Origin: Alphaproteobacteria bacterium
Lineage (GTDB): Bacteria > Pseudomonadota > Alphaproteobacteria > Caulobacterales > Hyphomonadaceae
DNA: 64,000 bases
Direction: 5' to 3'
Assembly (NCBI GenBank): GCA_009909065.1
Contig: JAAANZ010000013.1
Location: forward strand, 1-64,000
Under the pieces are notes generated by a model that was not told the DNA's origin, ran no database searches, and saw only the letters and a list, made by a program, of their open reading frames with translations. A program made the translations under genes and the position numbers. Below are positions 17,882-26,850 of this stretch, in pieces. Every line of letters starts with the position of its first letter. The first letter of the stretch is position 1.

Positions 17882-18496
17882 ATGCCAAGACCGATGGGTG
17901 TGAGAAACCATGATTTCGCCGAGAAGCGCGAGGCATTGCTCGATTGTCTTTGCGAGTTTGCGCTGCAGGCCGGTCTGCAAAGGCCTTCGCTGCGTCGCTT
18001 TGCCAAGGCCGCGGACGCGTCCGAGCCAACATTGCGGCATTATTTTTCCGACCGGCAGGGCCTTGTCATCGCGATCCTGAGTTGTTTCGGCCAGCGCATT
18101 CGTGAGAACCGCGCAGTCAGTGAGCCCGCGACCAGGGTGGCCGACCTTATCGAGCGCCAGCTTTCCGGGTCGCTCAATGGCCTGCGCGAGCGTTCCGAAA
18201 TCCGCGCCCATGCTTTCGGCCTGGTCGAGGGGCTGTCTGACCCGGCGGTCGGTGAGGCGTATCTGGAACATGTCCTGGAGCCAAGTCTGGGCGCGATCGC
18301 GGAGGGCCTTGCGGGCGGCGAAGCGGCCACGCGCCCGCGATCGGCTCTGCGTGCCGCAAGCCTGTCCGTGCTGGCCCCATTGCTGGTGATGGTCATCCAT
18401 CAGGACCTGCTTGGCGGAAAGCCGCGCTGGTCATTTGACGAATCGCATACGCTCGAGCAGATTCGAAATGGCCTCAGCGCCGGACTCGAGCCCTGA
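17882..18496 (+). CDS. TetR-family transcriptional regulator
   Basis: A 204-residue TetR-like repressor. The N-terminal helix-turn-helix covers residues ~15-60: LLDCLCEFALQAGLQRPSLRRFAKAADASEPTLRHYFSDRQGLV, in which the recognition helix is followed by the family's typical HYF-x-D-x-x-L. The C-terminal ligand domain has no recognisable ligand signature. It stands alone, with 212 bases upstream and the zinc-finger gene convergent downstream; its target cannot be assigned. I see no strong palindrome in its upstream region. Confidence 0.85.
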   Translation: MPRPMGVRNHDFAEKREALLDCLCEFALQAGLQRPSLRRFAKAADASEPTLRHYFSDRQGLVIAILSCFGQRIRENRAVSEPATRVADLIERQLSGSLNGLRERSEIRAHAFGLVEGLSDPAVGEAYLEHVLEPSLGAIAEGLAGGEAATRPRSALRAASLSVLAPLLVMVIHQDLLGGKPRWSFDESHTLEQIRNGLSAGLEP

Positions 18497-18554
18497 GGAG
18501 CGCTTCGGAGTTGATCACGTCCTGCCAAGTGGTTCGATCCGGCCTCAATCAGCC

Positions 18555-18767
18555 TTACCCTTGCTGGCGCGCAGGGTCGAAGGCCCCGCCCTTGAGCACG
18601 AACCGCCGGTCGCAATACTTGCACTCGACGAATTCCTCCTCGCCCATCTCGTACCATACCACCGGATGTCCGAGTGCGCCGCCGCCCCCGTCACAGGAAA
18701 CGCGATGATCCTCGACCACAATGGTCTCTGGCGGGTTGATCGGGTCGAGCGGGTGGGTCATGTGCAA
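18555..18767 (-). CDS. Small zinc-finger (zf-CHCC, NDUFS6-like) protein
   Basis: A 70-residue protein with the arrangement VSCDGGGGALGHPVVWYEM and VECKYCDRRFVLKGG: a Cys, a His about ten residues later, then a C-x2-C pair, the zf-CHCC zinc ligand set. Mitochondrial homologues (NDUFS6) are complex I accessory subunits, and alphaproteobacterial complex I carries a similar subunit; the role here is inferred from that. It may start at the ATG at 18767 or two codons later at 18761. It is convergent with the TetR gene and divergent from the ABC ATPase. Confidence 0.85.
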   Translation of the reverse strand: MHMTHPLDPINPPETIVVEDHRVSCDGGGGALGHPVVWYEMGEEEFVECKYCDRRFVLKGGAFDPARQQG

Positions 18768-18907
18768 GCTGAGCCTGGATCGCGATTTGCGGTTATCAAC
18801 TATGTAGGCTCGGCTCGCGCGTCAATCCATGCGCGGGTCGGGCGGGTGCGCATGCCGGTCCTACCCGCACAATGTCGCGCCAGCATGCCCTTCAGGGAGC
18901 GTTTTCC

Positions 18908-19864
18908 ATGACGATACAGACAAGCGAAATGCCAGATTATGCGATTGAGGCGATCGGGCTGGCGAAGACCTATGCCGCCTCTGGCAAGATGCCGGAAAAA
19001 CGCGCGCTGAAGAACATCGACCTGAAAGTGCCGCGCGGCTCGATCTTCGGGCTCCTGGGGCCGAACGGGGCCGGCAAGTCGACCTTCATCAATATCCTGG
19101 CAGGCCTCGTGACCAAGACGGCCGGCAAGGTGCGTATCTGGGGCATGGATATTGACGAGATGCCGCGTGCCAGTCGTGCCGCCATCGGCGTGGTCAACCA
19201 GGAAATCACCATGGACCCCTTTTTCACGCCGCTCGAGGCGCTGGAGCTTCAGGCCGGGTTCTATGGTGTGCCCCGGCGCGAGCGGCGCTCACTCGAGATT
19301 CTCAGGGCTGTGGGTCTCGATGACAAGCAGGATGCCTATGTGCGCCAGCTTTCGGGCGGTATGAAGCGCCGGCTGATGGTGGCCAAGGCGCTGGTGCACA
19401 CACCACCCGTGCTGATCCTCGACGAACCGACCGCCGGGGTGGATGTCGAATTGCGCCGCTCGCTCTGGGACTATGTGCGCGAGCTTCATGCGCGTGGGAC
19501 GACGATCATCCTGACCACGCATTATCTCGAGGAGGCCGAGGAGCTTTGCGACGAGATCGCCATCGTCAATCACGGCGAGATCATCGCCTGCGAGCCGACG
19601 CCGCAATTGCTGCGCCGGCTGGACCGCAAGACCCTGACGATCTTCCCGCGCGAGGCGCTGAGCGCGGTGCCGCCCGAGCTGGCCGGCCTGGATGCGGCCC
19701 TCCGCCCGGACGGGGCCCTCGCCATCCATTTTCGAACCGGTGAAACGGGAATCGGCCGGCTCCTGGAGCAGGTCAGGGCCGCCGGTGTCGGAATTGACGA
19801 CCTGGCCACCGAGGAGCCGGATCTGGAAGATGTCTTCGTGGCGTTGACAAGCCATCCGGCTTGA
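18908..19864 (+). CDS. ABC transporter ATP-binding protein (ABC-2 type, YadG/NodI-like)
   Basis: A 318-residue ABC ATPase. Walker A is GPNGAGKST (residues 51-59), the signature is LSGGMKRR, Walker B is LILDEP followed by TAGVDVELRRSLWD, and the switch His is in TTHYLEEAEELCDE. This pattern, with the C-terminal extension ending EPDLEDVFVALT, belongs to drug/lipid/polysaccharide-type ABC-2 exporters. The ATG at 18908 follows GGGAGCG; an upstream in-frame start at 18872 is less likely. The normally adjacent ABC-2 permease gene is absent; the next gene overlaps it by one base (TGATG) and encodes an acyltransferase. Confidence 0.9.
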   Translation: MTIQTSEMPDYAIEAIGLAKTYAASGKMPEKRALKNIDLKVPRGSIFGLLGPNGAGKSTFINILAGLVTKTAGKVRIWGMDIDEMPRASRAAIGVVNQEITMDPFFTPLEALELQAGFYGVPRRERRSLEILRAVGLDDKQDAYVRQLSGGMKRRLMVAKALVHTPPVLILDEPTAGVDVELRRSLWDYVRELHARGTTIILTTHYLEEAEELCDEIAIVNHGEIIACEPTPQLLRRLDRKTLTIFPREALSAVPPELAGLDAALRPDGALAIHFRTGETGIGRLLEQVRAAGVGIDDLATEEPDLEDVFVALTSHPA

Positions 19865-20763
19865 TGGACCCGCGCCGTCGCTCCAGTCTTGCCGGGATGG
19901 AAACCGACCCGCAACTGTCCTACGCGACCTATTTTCGCCACCCGGTGAGCCGGGCGGTGGTGCGCACCGTCGAGCGGCTTTCCGGGCAACGCGAGATCAA
20001 GTCGCTCTATGACCGCTACCGCGCGGAGCTCGCGGAACAAACGCCGTTCTGGGAGGCGGCGGTCAATCTGCTCGGCCTCGATGTGCGTTATGATCGCGAG
20101 CGGCTTCAACGGTTGCCGGCGACCGGCCCGCTCGTCATCGTCGCCAACCATCCTTTCGGCGTGCTCGACGGGCTGACGATCTGCTGGCTGGTATCGCTTG
20201 TGCGCCGCGATTTCCTGATCCTGACCAATTCGGTGCTGATGGAGGCGCCAGAGGCGCGGCCCTATCTGGTGCCGATCGATTTTTCCGAAACCCGGGAGGC
20301 GCGCGAGACCAATGTGGCCAGCCGCAAGCGCGCCATGGCGCATCTGGGGGCAGGCGGCTGTGTCATCGTGTTTCCCGCCGGCGGGATTTCCACCGCCAAC
20401 CAGCCCTTTGGGGCGGCCATTGACGATACCTGGAAGCCGTTCACGGCCAAGCTGATCTCCGCCTCCGGCGCGCATGTGACACCGATCTATTTCGAGGGGC
20501 AGAATTCGCGCCTGTTCCAGTGGGCGAGCCATCTCAGCCTGCAGCTGCGGCTGGCCTTCGTGTTCCGGGAGGTCAAGCGCCGCATGGGCACGCCGTTGCC
20601 GGTGCATATCGGCGAGACTCTGAGCCCGCAGGCGCTGCAGAATGCCGGCAAGCGCGCCCAGCTCATGGCCTTCCTGCGCGCGGCCACCTACGGCCTCGCC
20701 CCGCCCGACTGGCAACGCCGTATCGCCCGCGCCGAGGCCCGCCAGACGGAGAAGGCGCTATGA
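19864..20763 (+). CDS. Lysophospholipid acyltransferase family protein (PlsC-like)
   Basis: A 299-residue membrane-associated acyltransferase. The catalytic pair is in VANHPFGVLDG: His96 and Asp102, an H-x5-D spacing as in the hemolysin-like/ornithine-lipid acyltransferases rather than the classical H-x4-D of PlsC. A second motif is VIFPAGGIS-like (VFPAGGISTANQPFG), for glycerophosphate-type substrate binding. It would acylate a lyso-lipid or related acceptor at the inner membrane. It starts inside the stop of the ABC ATPase (TGATG), so the two are translationally coupled. An ornithine-lipid-type role (OlsA-like) is possible but unproven. Confidence 0.85.
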   Translation: MDPRRRSSLAGMETDPQLSYATYFRHPVSRAVVRTVERLSGQREIKSLYDRYRAELAEQTPFWEAAVNLLGLDVRYDRERLQRLPATGPLVIVANHPFGVLDGLTICWLVSLVRRDFLILTNSVLMEAPEARPYLVPIDFSETREARETNVASRKRAMAHLGAGGCVIVFPAGGISTANQPFGAAIDDTWKPFTAKLISASGAHVTPIYFEGQNSRLFQWASHLSLQLRLAFVFREVKRRMGTPLPVHIGETLSPQALQNAGKRAQLMAFLRAATYGLAPPDWQRRIARAEARQTEKAL

Positions 20764-20871
20764 CGCTGCGCCGGGCGATGACGAAATTCACTCCGCATCG
20801 GATAACGCATCGAACACGAGTGGCCACTTCCAACTCGCTGGAGGCGTGAGGGGCTCTGGAAGACGTCTGCG

Positions 20872-22143
20872 CTATCGCGCGCTGAACAGGCGCCCGCGCT
20901 CAGTGATGAGAACAATGGCGAGCGAGACCAGTCCGAGCACGGCGAAGCCCGTCATCACCGGGATCACGGAACCGTCATAACGCGTGCCGATGGCCCAGCC
21001 GATCAGGCTGGACACCGTGGTCGTCGCAAATCCCTGCGCCGCGCTCGCCGTGCCGGCGATCCGGCCCAGCGGCTCCATGGCAAGCGCGTTGAAATTCGAG
21101 CCGATCAGGCCGAAACAGGCAAAGATGAGGGTGAATACCGGGTAGAAGATCCGGAATTGCTCGCCGAAGACGCTCAGCAGGACAACAAGGAGGAAGGACA
21201 GGGCGCAAAAGCCGATCAGTGCGCCATGGCTAATCCGGCGCATGCCGAACCGCTCGACGAGGCGCGAATTGGTGAAATTCGCCGCCGACAGCATCAGCGC
21301 GACACCGGCGAACCACAAGACGAAACTCTCCCCGGTGTCGAAGACCTCGGTATAGACCTGCTCGGCCGTGCCGATAAAGGCGAACAGGGCTCCGAAAATC
21401 ACTCCGGAGGCCGCGACATAGCCGAATGTGACCGGCGTTCGCACCACTTCGGAATAGTCGGCGATGATCGAATACAGATTGAGCGGGGTGCGGCGCGCAG
21501 GCGGGCGCGTTTCGGCAAGGCGTGTATAGGTCCACAGGAAGACAAGCCCGCCGGCAAGCGCGAGAATGCCAAAGGTCCATTCCCACGGCGCCACGAAAAG
21601 GATGAGCTGGCCGATGGACGGGGCCAGGATCGGCACGACCATGAAGATCGTCATGACCAGCGACATGATCCGCGCCATGCCCCGCCCCATGAAGACGTCA
21701 CGCACGATGCCGACGGCAACCACGCGGCAGCCCGATGCGAACACGCCCTGGGCAAACCGCATGGCCAGCAGCATGCCGAAACCGGTTGCCAGGGAGCACA
21801 GCAGCCCTGTGATCGTATAGCCGGCAAGGGCGGCAAACAGGACGGGCCGGCGGCCATAACGGTCGGAAAGCGGGCCATAGGCAAGCTGGGGAACGCCGAA
21901 GCCGAGAATATAGGCATAGATGACAAGCTGCTGGTCATTGCCGCTCACGCCCATTTCGCCGGCAATATCGTCCAGCGCCGGCAGCATGACATCAATGGCG
22001 AGCGCGTTCAGCGCCATCAGCGCCGCGATCATCACCACGAACTCGCCGGTGCCGATCGGAAGGCGCACCGGCGGCGGGTCGCTCGCTCCGGCGGGCAGTG
22101 TGGCTGTCGCTTCGGCCAAGCCGGCCTCCTTTCGGGTTCGCAA
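20872..22143 (-). CDS. MFS transporter, Bcr/CflA drug-efflux subfamily
   Basis: A 423-residue major-facilitator transporter with about 12 hydrophobic helices. The MFS motif A-like loop is GPLSDRYGRRPVLF (between helices 2 and 3). The early LNALAIDVMLPALDDIAGEMG and the helix-3/4 region with RFAQGVFASGCRVVAVGIVRD match the Bcr/CflA drug:proton antiporters. Substrates (for example bicyclomycin-like or other toxic compounds) are unpredictable. It has a ~25-residue polar N-terminal extension before the first helix, so a downstream start is possible. It is convergent with the acyltransferase and lies upstream of, but not clearly with, other genes. Confidence 0.9.
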   Translation of the reverse strand: MRTRKEAGLAEATATLPAGASDPPPVRLPIGTGEFVVMIAALMALNALAIDVMLPALDDIAGEMGVSGNDQQLVIYAYILGFGVPQLAYGPLSDRYGRRPVLFAALAGYTITGLLCSLATGFGMLLAMRFAQGVFASGCRVVAVGIVRDVFMGRGMARIMSLVMTIFMVVPILAPSIGQLILFVAPWEWTFGILALAGGLVFLWTYTRLAETRPPARRTPLNLYSIIADYSEVVRTPVTFGYVAASGVIFGALFAFIGTAEQVYTEVFDTGESFVLWFAGVALMLSAANFTNSRLVERFGMRRISHGALIGFCALSFLLVVLLSVFGEQFRIFYPVFTLIFACFGLIGSNFNALAMEPLGRIAGTASAAQGFATTTVSSLIGWAIGTRYDGSVIPVMTGFAVLGLVSLAIVLITERGRLFSAR

Positions 22144-22191
22144 GCCGGGGGTTTGCGCCGCCCGCCGCGCAATAGCAAGGCCCGCCGGTTA

Positions 22192-22788
22192 TCAGCCCGC
22201 TTCGATCAGCCGGCTGACCGCAGGGGGCAATTCACCGCGCTGCGCCCGCTGCCCGGCAGTCAGCGTCATCACCAGCGTCAGGCTATCACGGATGGTTCCG
22301 TCCAGGCACATGGAAAGCAGCTGCGGGAAATCGACATAGTTCACCTTGAGTTCCTCGCTGTCCTCGGGCGCCGCCCGGCCGGGCTTCAGCCCCCAGGCCA
22401 GGAAGCCGACCGCCGTCTCGTCCGTCACGGAGTTCGACACGTCAAAAGCCATCAGCTCGTGCCAGTGGTGCGCGGTGTAGCCGGTTTCCTCGGACAGTTC
22501 CCGCCTTGCGGCCGCCAGCGGCGCCTCATCAAGCGGGCCGCCGCCTTCAGGCAGTTCCCAGCTGAACCGGTCGAGTGGGAAACGGTGCTGGCCGACCAGC
22601 GGGATCAGGCCGTCATCGCGGATGGGCAGGACGCCCACCGCCCGGTTCCTGAAACCGACCACGCCATAAATTCCCGGCGCGCCGTTTGGGTGGGTCACCT
22701 CATGATGGCTCAGCGTGATCCAGGCATTTTCGTAGGCGATGCGGGTCGACCTGACTTGCCAGGGGCCAACACGCCAGGGCTCACTCAT
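22192..22788 (-). CDS. Nudix hydrolase
   Basis: A 198-residue Nudix enzyme. The Nudix box G-x5-E-x7-REL-x-EE-x-G-Y is complete in GGGPLDEAPLAAARRELSEETGY-like form (split here: GGGPLDEAPLAAA then RRELSEETGY), so it should hydrolyse a nucleoside-diphosphate-linked substrate with magnesium. The SWELPEGG motif just before it is typical of ADP-ribose/ADP-sugar pyrophosphatases (NudF-like), although in those the box usually begins GG-x-x-E-x-GE. It lies eight bases downstream of rpmB on the same strand, and may be co-transcribed with it. Confidence 0.9.
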   Translation of the reverse strand: MSEPWRVGPWQVRSTRIAYENAWITLSHHEVTHPNGAPGIYGVVGFRNRAVGVLPIRDDGLIPLVGQHRFPLDRFSWELPEGGGPLDEAPLAAARRELSEETGYTAHHWHELMAFDVSNSVTDETAVGFLAWGLKPGRAAPEDSEELKVNYVDFPQLLSMCLDGTIRDSLTLVMTLTAGQRAQRGELPPAVSRLIEAG

Positions 22789-22796
22789 CGGCGCGC

Positions 22797-23087
22797 TCAG
22801 GCCGCCTCGGCCGCTTTCTTTTCCAGCTCGCGCTTGATCTTGAGCACGCGTTCGGAAAGCTGGTCCGGCTTGGCCTGGGCGAGATAGGCATCGAGCCCGC
22901 CGAGCTTGTCGATCGTGCGCAAGGTGCGCGCGGCGATGCGAAGCCGGATGGTGCGCTGGAGCCCTTCCGACATCAGCGAGACCTGGACAAGGTTCGGCTC
23001 GAACCGGCGCTTGGTCTTGCGCTGGGAGTGACTGACATTGTTGCCAACCATCGGCTTGACGCCGGAAAGTTCACATTGGCGCGACAT
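22797..23087 (-). CDS. rpmB: 50S ribosomal protein L28
   Basis: A 96-residue large-subunit ribosomal protein. The N-terminus MSRQCELSGVKPMVGNNVSH followed by QRKTKRRFEPNL is diagnostic of L28, and the length fits alphaproteobacterial L28. The frame is open upstream to 23204 but those residues are not part of the family; the ATG at 23087 is the correct start. The single Cys5 matches the Cys-poor, zinc-free type. It is divergent from the DUF3108 gene, an arrangement seen in several alphaproteobacteria. Confidence 0.97.
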   Translation of the reverse strand: MSRQCELSGVKPMVGNNVSHSQRKTKRRFEPNLVQVSLMSEGLQRTIRLRIAARTLRTIDKLGGLDAYLAQAKPDQLSERVLKIKRELEKKAAEAA

Positions 23088-23299
23088 GGGACAGCCCCGT
23101 GATCTGGTATCGAGGGTATGGAAATCGAAGATGCGGTGAATAAGGTCTGCGGGCGGGTCCGTCAAGCTGCGCACTGGCGATCCTGACGGATTTTTCAGTG
23201 TCAAACACGGCCAAATCGGGGCACTCTCGTTCAGGCTGTATTGAAGGCGGGGCCGATAGAAGGCAGTTGTTGCCTGGCAGCCAAGGAGGTTTGCCCCGA

Positions 23300-24187
23300 A
23301 TGAAACGCTCTCTCACAATCGCTGCGCTGACCTTGCTGACGCTGGCCGGGCCCGTGGCCGGTGACACGGCCTCGCCGCGCCCGGATACGCCGCTGTCCAT
23401 GGTGCGCGACGGCCAGCCGATGAAACTGACCTATCAGCTGAAAGCCTCGGCCTGGGCGATCATATTGCCGATCACGGGCAAGGCCACCTTCCATGTCGAC
23501 CTGGAGCGCGACACCTATCGCATCACCTCCAAGGTGAAGACGACAGGCCTCGCCGACCTTCTGGTCAATTACGACCTCAGCCTCTCGGCGACCGGCTATG
23601 TGCGCGACGACAAGCTCGACACTTACGCCTTCGTCTCCCAGAACCGCGATGGCAAGAAGAACCGGCGCGTGGAACTCACCTATGGCGACAGCGATGTCGC
23701 CATGACGGTGCGCCCGGAATTCGGCGATCTGGGCCAACCGCCGGCCACGCCGCGCCAGAAGCTCGACGCGCTCGACCCGATCACGGCACTGATCAATTTC
23801 GGCTTGGAGCCGCGAACTGACAGCGCCAATCCTTGCGGCGGGCCGATCAAGGTGTTCGATGGCCGTCAGCTGTCCCATCTGCATCTTGAATATGCCGGCA
23901 TGAAGACAGTCCGCTCGCAGGCCTGGCGCGGTGAAGCCATAGAGTGCCACGTCATACTCGACCGGGTCGCGGGCTATGATGAGGACGAGATCGGCGAGCA
24001 GAAGAACCTGTCGGGAATCGACGGGCCGCTGCGCATGTGGCTCGCGCCGCTGTCCAATGGGGCCACGCTTCCCGTGCGCATCGAGGCCGACAGCGAGGAT
24101 ATCGGCAAGGTCGTGCTGCAGGCGTCAAAGCTGAAATTCGAACCGATCGTGCGCGAGCAGGCTGCCGCCGACAAGCGGGGCGGGTGA
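23300..24187 (+). CDS. DUF3108 domain-containing exported protein
   Basis: A 295-residue periplasmic protein. The signal peptide is MKRSLTIAALTLLTLAGPVAG with a cut after VAG. The mature part is dominated by DUF3108: TYQLKASAWAIILPITGKAT, VKTTGLADLLVNYDLSLSATG, LDALDPITALINFG, a conserved CGGPIKVFDGR with one Cys and a distal DRVAGYDEDE, and the final VRIEADSEDIGKVVLQASKL. The family is beta-rich (LolA/LolB-like clamp has been suggested) and of unknown role. AAGGAGG sits 11 bases before the ATG at 23300; earlier in-frame starts are less good. Divergent to rpmB, convergent with the CAP gene. Confidence 0.85.
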   Translation: MKRSLTIAALTLLTLAGPVAGDTASPRPDTPLSMVRDGQPMKLTYQLKASAWAIILPITGKATFHVDLERDTYRITSKVKTTGLADLLVNYDLSLSATGYVRDDKLDTYAFVSQNRDGKKNRRVELTYGDSDVAMTVRPEFGDLGQPPATPRQKLDALDPITALINFGLEPRTDSANPCGGPIKVFDGRQLSHLHLEYAGMKTVRSQAWRGEAIECHVILDRVAGYDEDEIGEQKNLSGIDGPLRMWLAPLSNGATLPVRIEADSEDIGKVVLQASKLKFEPIVREQAAADKRGG

Positions 24188-24326
24188 GCGGGCGCGCAGG
24201 CCGCCGGCCATCGCGGCAAGGCCCCGATGCCATTGAGCGGCAGGCCCCGGGGCATCGTGGAAACAGTCCGGGCCGAACATACCCATTCGGCAAGGTGGCG
24301 GATTGCTACTCAGGCCACCGCCTCAT

Positions 24327-25148
24327 TCATCCCCCGCCAAGCTCCACAAGCGGCCCGCTAAGATAGATATACCGGTAACGCCCGCCGCCCGTGTCGCGTT
24401 CGCCGCGCACGAGCAGGCGGGCCTTGCCGCGATGGCCGGCGGCCTGCGCGCCTTCTAGGGTCTTCCCGCCCGGCGTCTGCAGAGCCAGGCGCCGGACCTG
24501 CCAGTGATCGAGGGCAATCCGGCGTTCTGACAGGTCGGCCCAGCTGGCCCGGACCGGAATATCGGCGCGGAATCCTCCCGCTTGCGCGACAAAGACCAGC
24601 GTGACCACGAACTGATCATACACGCGCGCGACGCCGATGCCGGCATGGGTGATGTCGGGGTCGAGCGTGTTGGCCCGGTGACCGGGGCTGTTCATCAGGC
24701 CATTATGGAGCATTTCGGCCACGTCATCGCGGTCATGGTCACCGCTGGCATAGGCGACATTCTCGCGTGAGGCGATATAGACAAGCCGGCGGTCAAGCGC
24801 GGCGATCCGCTCGGCCGGGCGGCGTCCGGCCGCCCCGGCATGGCCATGAACACCGTTCCAGACCTGGTCGAGACTGTGAAACCGCGCCGGTGCGACGAGC
24901 CCTCGGCGAAGCTCCAGCCTGTCTAGGCCGCGCGCCACCCGCTCGCCATTCACCCTTTCCAGGAATTCGGCCTCGGCCGCGGAATCGAAGCGAGCCGGCG
25001 CGGGCGGCGCGGCCAGGCAGGCGCGCGCGAGCGCGACATAGGCGGCCGGCTCTTCCGGGCGGTCGGCCGGGGCCAGCTCACAGGCTCTGGCCATCGGCGC
25101 CACGGCGATTGCCGCGACAAGTCCAGTGCCGGCCAGCCAGGCCCTCAT
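24327..25148 (-). CDS. CAP (SCP/PR1-like) domain exported protein
   Basis: A 273-residue secreted protein with a signal peptide (LAGTGLVAAIAVAPMARA, cut before CEL). The CAP domain (residues ~55-190) shows FLERVNGERVARGLDRLEL, the HSLDQVWNGVHGHAG region that contributes His ligands, ENVAYASG and the motif MNSPGHRANTLDPDITHAGIG. Bacterial CAP proteins are extracellular and of mostly unknown activity. A C-terminal ~80-residue beta-rich extension (VRASWADLSERRIALDHW onwards) is beyond the CAP core. Its start overlaps the uridine-kinase stop (ATGA), an odd partnership for a nucleotide kinase. Confidence 0.85.
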   Translation of the reverse strand: MRAWLAGTGLVAAIAVAPMARACELAPADRPEEPAAYVALARACLAAPPAPARFDSAAEAEFLERVNGERVARGLDRLELRRGLVAPARFHSLDQVWNGVHGHAGAAGRRPAERIAALDRRLVYIASRENVAYASGDHDRDDVAEMLHNGLMNSPGHRANTLDPDITHAGIGVARVYDQFVVTLVFVAQAGGFRADIPVRASWADLSERRIALDHWQVRRLALQTPGGKTLEGAQAAGHRGKARLLVRGERDTGGGRYRYIYLSGPLVELGGG

Positions 25149-25837
25149 GGCGCAGACACCATGACGCCATCGCTTTCGAGTCGCTTGAGTATCGGCGCAA
25201 GCATGCGCTCGACAGCCGCCTCCGTCGGGCGCACATGGCCATAGGCGGGAAGCCCCTCATCGGCGATGACGAGCCCCGCCGAGAATTTGGCCGGGAAGGT
25301 ATGGCGGTAATGGGCCGGGCGCACGGTTCCGAGATACTGGCTCAGCACGCCCTCCACGCTGCGACCGCGTTCAACCACGTCCCGGCGGATGCGGCGTGCA
25401 AGCCGTAAATCATCCGGGGTATCGACATAGATCGACAGATCGATGAGCGGCGCCAGGTGTGGCAGCGAAAGCGCGTGGATCCCTTCCAGCACGATGACCC
25501 GGGCAGGCTCGACCCGGCGGGTCTCGCGGCTGCGGTCATGACGGGCATAGTCATAGACGGGAATCTCGACCGGCTCGCCGGCTTTCAGGCGCTGCAGGTC
25601 GGCGCAAAGTGCGGCGCCATCCTTGGAGGCAGGATCGTCATAATTGATCTGTTCGGCGAGCGCCGCGCGGGCGGCCTCTGTGCGCGCATCGCCATAATGG
25701 CTCATCGGCCAGTAATAGGCATCCTCGTGAATCACGGCCACACGGGGCGCCAGCCGGGCGGTGAGCGCCTCGACAAGTGTCGATTTGCCCGAGCCCGACC
25801 CGCCGGCCATGGCGACAAGATACGGCGTGGCGTCCAT
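25145..25837 (-). CDS. udk: Uridine kinase
   Basis: A 230-residue cytosolic P-loop kinase that phosphorylates uridine/cytidine to UMP/CMP. Walker A GGSGSGKS is at residues 12-19; HEDAYYWPMSHYGD holds the acceptor-binding Asp, and YDDPASKD plus VEIPVYDYARHDR match the family's nucleoside-binding segments. VIVLEGIHALSLPHL (Walker-B-like) and RLARRIRRDVVERGRS (lid) complete it. Length is slightly above the usual ~213. Phosphoribulokinase relatives share the fold, but the YDYARH motif supports uridine kinase. Confidence 0.9.
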   Translation of the reverse strand: MDATPYLVAMAGGSGSGKSTLVEALTARLAPRVAVIHEDAYYWPMSHYGDARTEAARAALAEQINYDDPASKDGAALCADLQRLKAGEPVEIPVYDYARHDRSRETRRVEPARVIVLEGIHALSLPHLAPLIDLSIYVDTPDDLRLARRIRRDVVERGRSVEGVLSQYLGTVRPAHYRHTFPAKFSAGLVIADEGLPAYGHVRPTEAAVERMLAPILKRLESDGVMVSAP

Positions 25838-25897
25838 AAGCCCCTGATTATGATCGCGCGTCCCACCCGTCCAGTACCGCCGGCCAGGCCTGCCGTT

Positions 25898-26470
25898 TCA
25901 GCGATTGGCGCCGGGGATCCATTTCACGTCGCCTGCGCCATTCTCGTTGGCCGCGCGGGCGGCGACGAACAACCAGTCCGACAGGCGGTTCGCATAAGCC
26001 AGCGCCTCGGCGCTGACGTTTTCAGCTTCCATGCCGGCGAGTTCGGCAATCTGACGCTCGGCCCGGCGCGCCAGCGTGCGGGCGAGATGGAGATGCGCTG
26101 CAAGCGCGCTGCCGCCCGGGAGCACGAAACTGTCCAGCGGCGGGATCGCCTCGTTCATGGCGTCGATTTCGTGTTCGAGCCGGTCCGTCTGGGCCTGCAC
26201 GATCCGCAGGGGCTCGAATTCCAGCTCTGCGCCACGGTCCGGGGTGGCGAGATCGGCCCCCAGATCGAAAAGGTCATTCTGGATGCGGGCAATGGCCGCG
26301 GCCATTTCGCCTTCGGCCTGCAGCGCCGCCAGTCCGAGGGCGGCATTGGTCTCGTCCACGGCGCCATAGGCGGTGACGCGCGGATGCCATTTGCTGACCG
26401 CTTCGCCGGTTGCCAGCCGCGTGGTGCCCTCATCGCCGGAGCGGGTATAGATCTTGTTGAGCGTGACCAT
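25898..26470 (-). CDS. Corrinoid adenosyltransferase (PduO/MMAB type)
   Basis: A 190-residue ATP:cob(I)alamin adenosyltransferase that makes adenosylcobalamin. Characteristic segments are YTRSGDEGTTRLATGEAVSK (ATP binding), TAYGAVDETNAALG, IQNDLFDLGADLAT, PPLDSFVLPGGSALAAHLHLARTLARRAER and the C-terminal YANRLSDWLFVAAR. The ATG at 26470 follows GGTGAAG; a GTG three codons upstream (26479) is possible. It lies just downstream of the twin-transmembrane HIG1-like gene, a frequent alphaproteobacterial pairing. Confidence 0.93.
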   Translation of the reverse strand: MVTLNKIYTRSGDEGTTRLATGEAVSKWHPRVTAYGAVDETNAALGLAALQAEGEMAAAIARIQNDLFDLGADLATPDRGAELEFEPLRIVQAQTDRLEHEIDAMNEAIPPLDSFVLPGGSALAAHLHLARTLARRAERQIAELAGMEAENVSAEALAYANRLSDWLFVAARAANENGAGDVKWIPGANR

Positions 26471-26480
26471 TGTCTTCACC

Positions 26481-26690
26481 CTATCCGAAACTGATCGCGC
26501 CTGTCACGATCCCGAGAAGCACCAGCAGAATGATGGCGATAAACTGGACCAGCACACGCATGCGCATAAGTTGGTTGGAACGTGACGCCTGGTTTGCATC
26601 CCCCCGGGCCAGATTGACGATGCCCAGCGCAAGAATGATGAACACACCGGCAAGTGCGACCCAGAATGCAATTGTGAGAAAGGTTTCCAT
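26481..26690 (-). CDS. HIG1-domain (twin transmembrane) protein
   Basis: A 69-residue protein with two membrane helices, TIAFWVALAGVFIILALGIVNLA and VLVQFIAIILLVLLGIVTGAISF, joined by a short basic loop RSNQLMRMR. This is the HIG1 (Rcf1-like) pattern; mitochondrial Rcf1 and some bacterial relatives associate with cytochrome oxidase, so a respiratory-complex role is inferred. It sits immediately upstream of the cobalamin adenosyltransferase in the same operon. ATG at 26690. Confidence 0.85.
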   Translation of the reverse strand: METFLTIAFWVALAGVFIILALGIVNLARGDANQASRSNQLMRMRVLVQFIAIILLVLLGIVTGAISFG

Positions 26691-26850
26691 GATTTCCCCT
26701 GAATGCGATCGGGCCGCCAGATGGACCCCCGAGAGACGTCATGTGACGGGCGGGCGGTATCTGGCAAGAGCGAATGACGAAGCGATGCCGCCCCTTGCAT
26801 AAAGTTGACGCTGGCGTCATAAATTTGCGGCCAGCCAGATGAGGCGCCCG

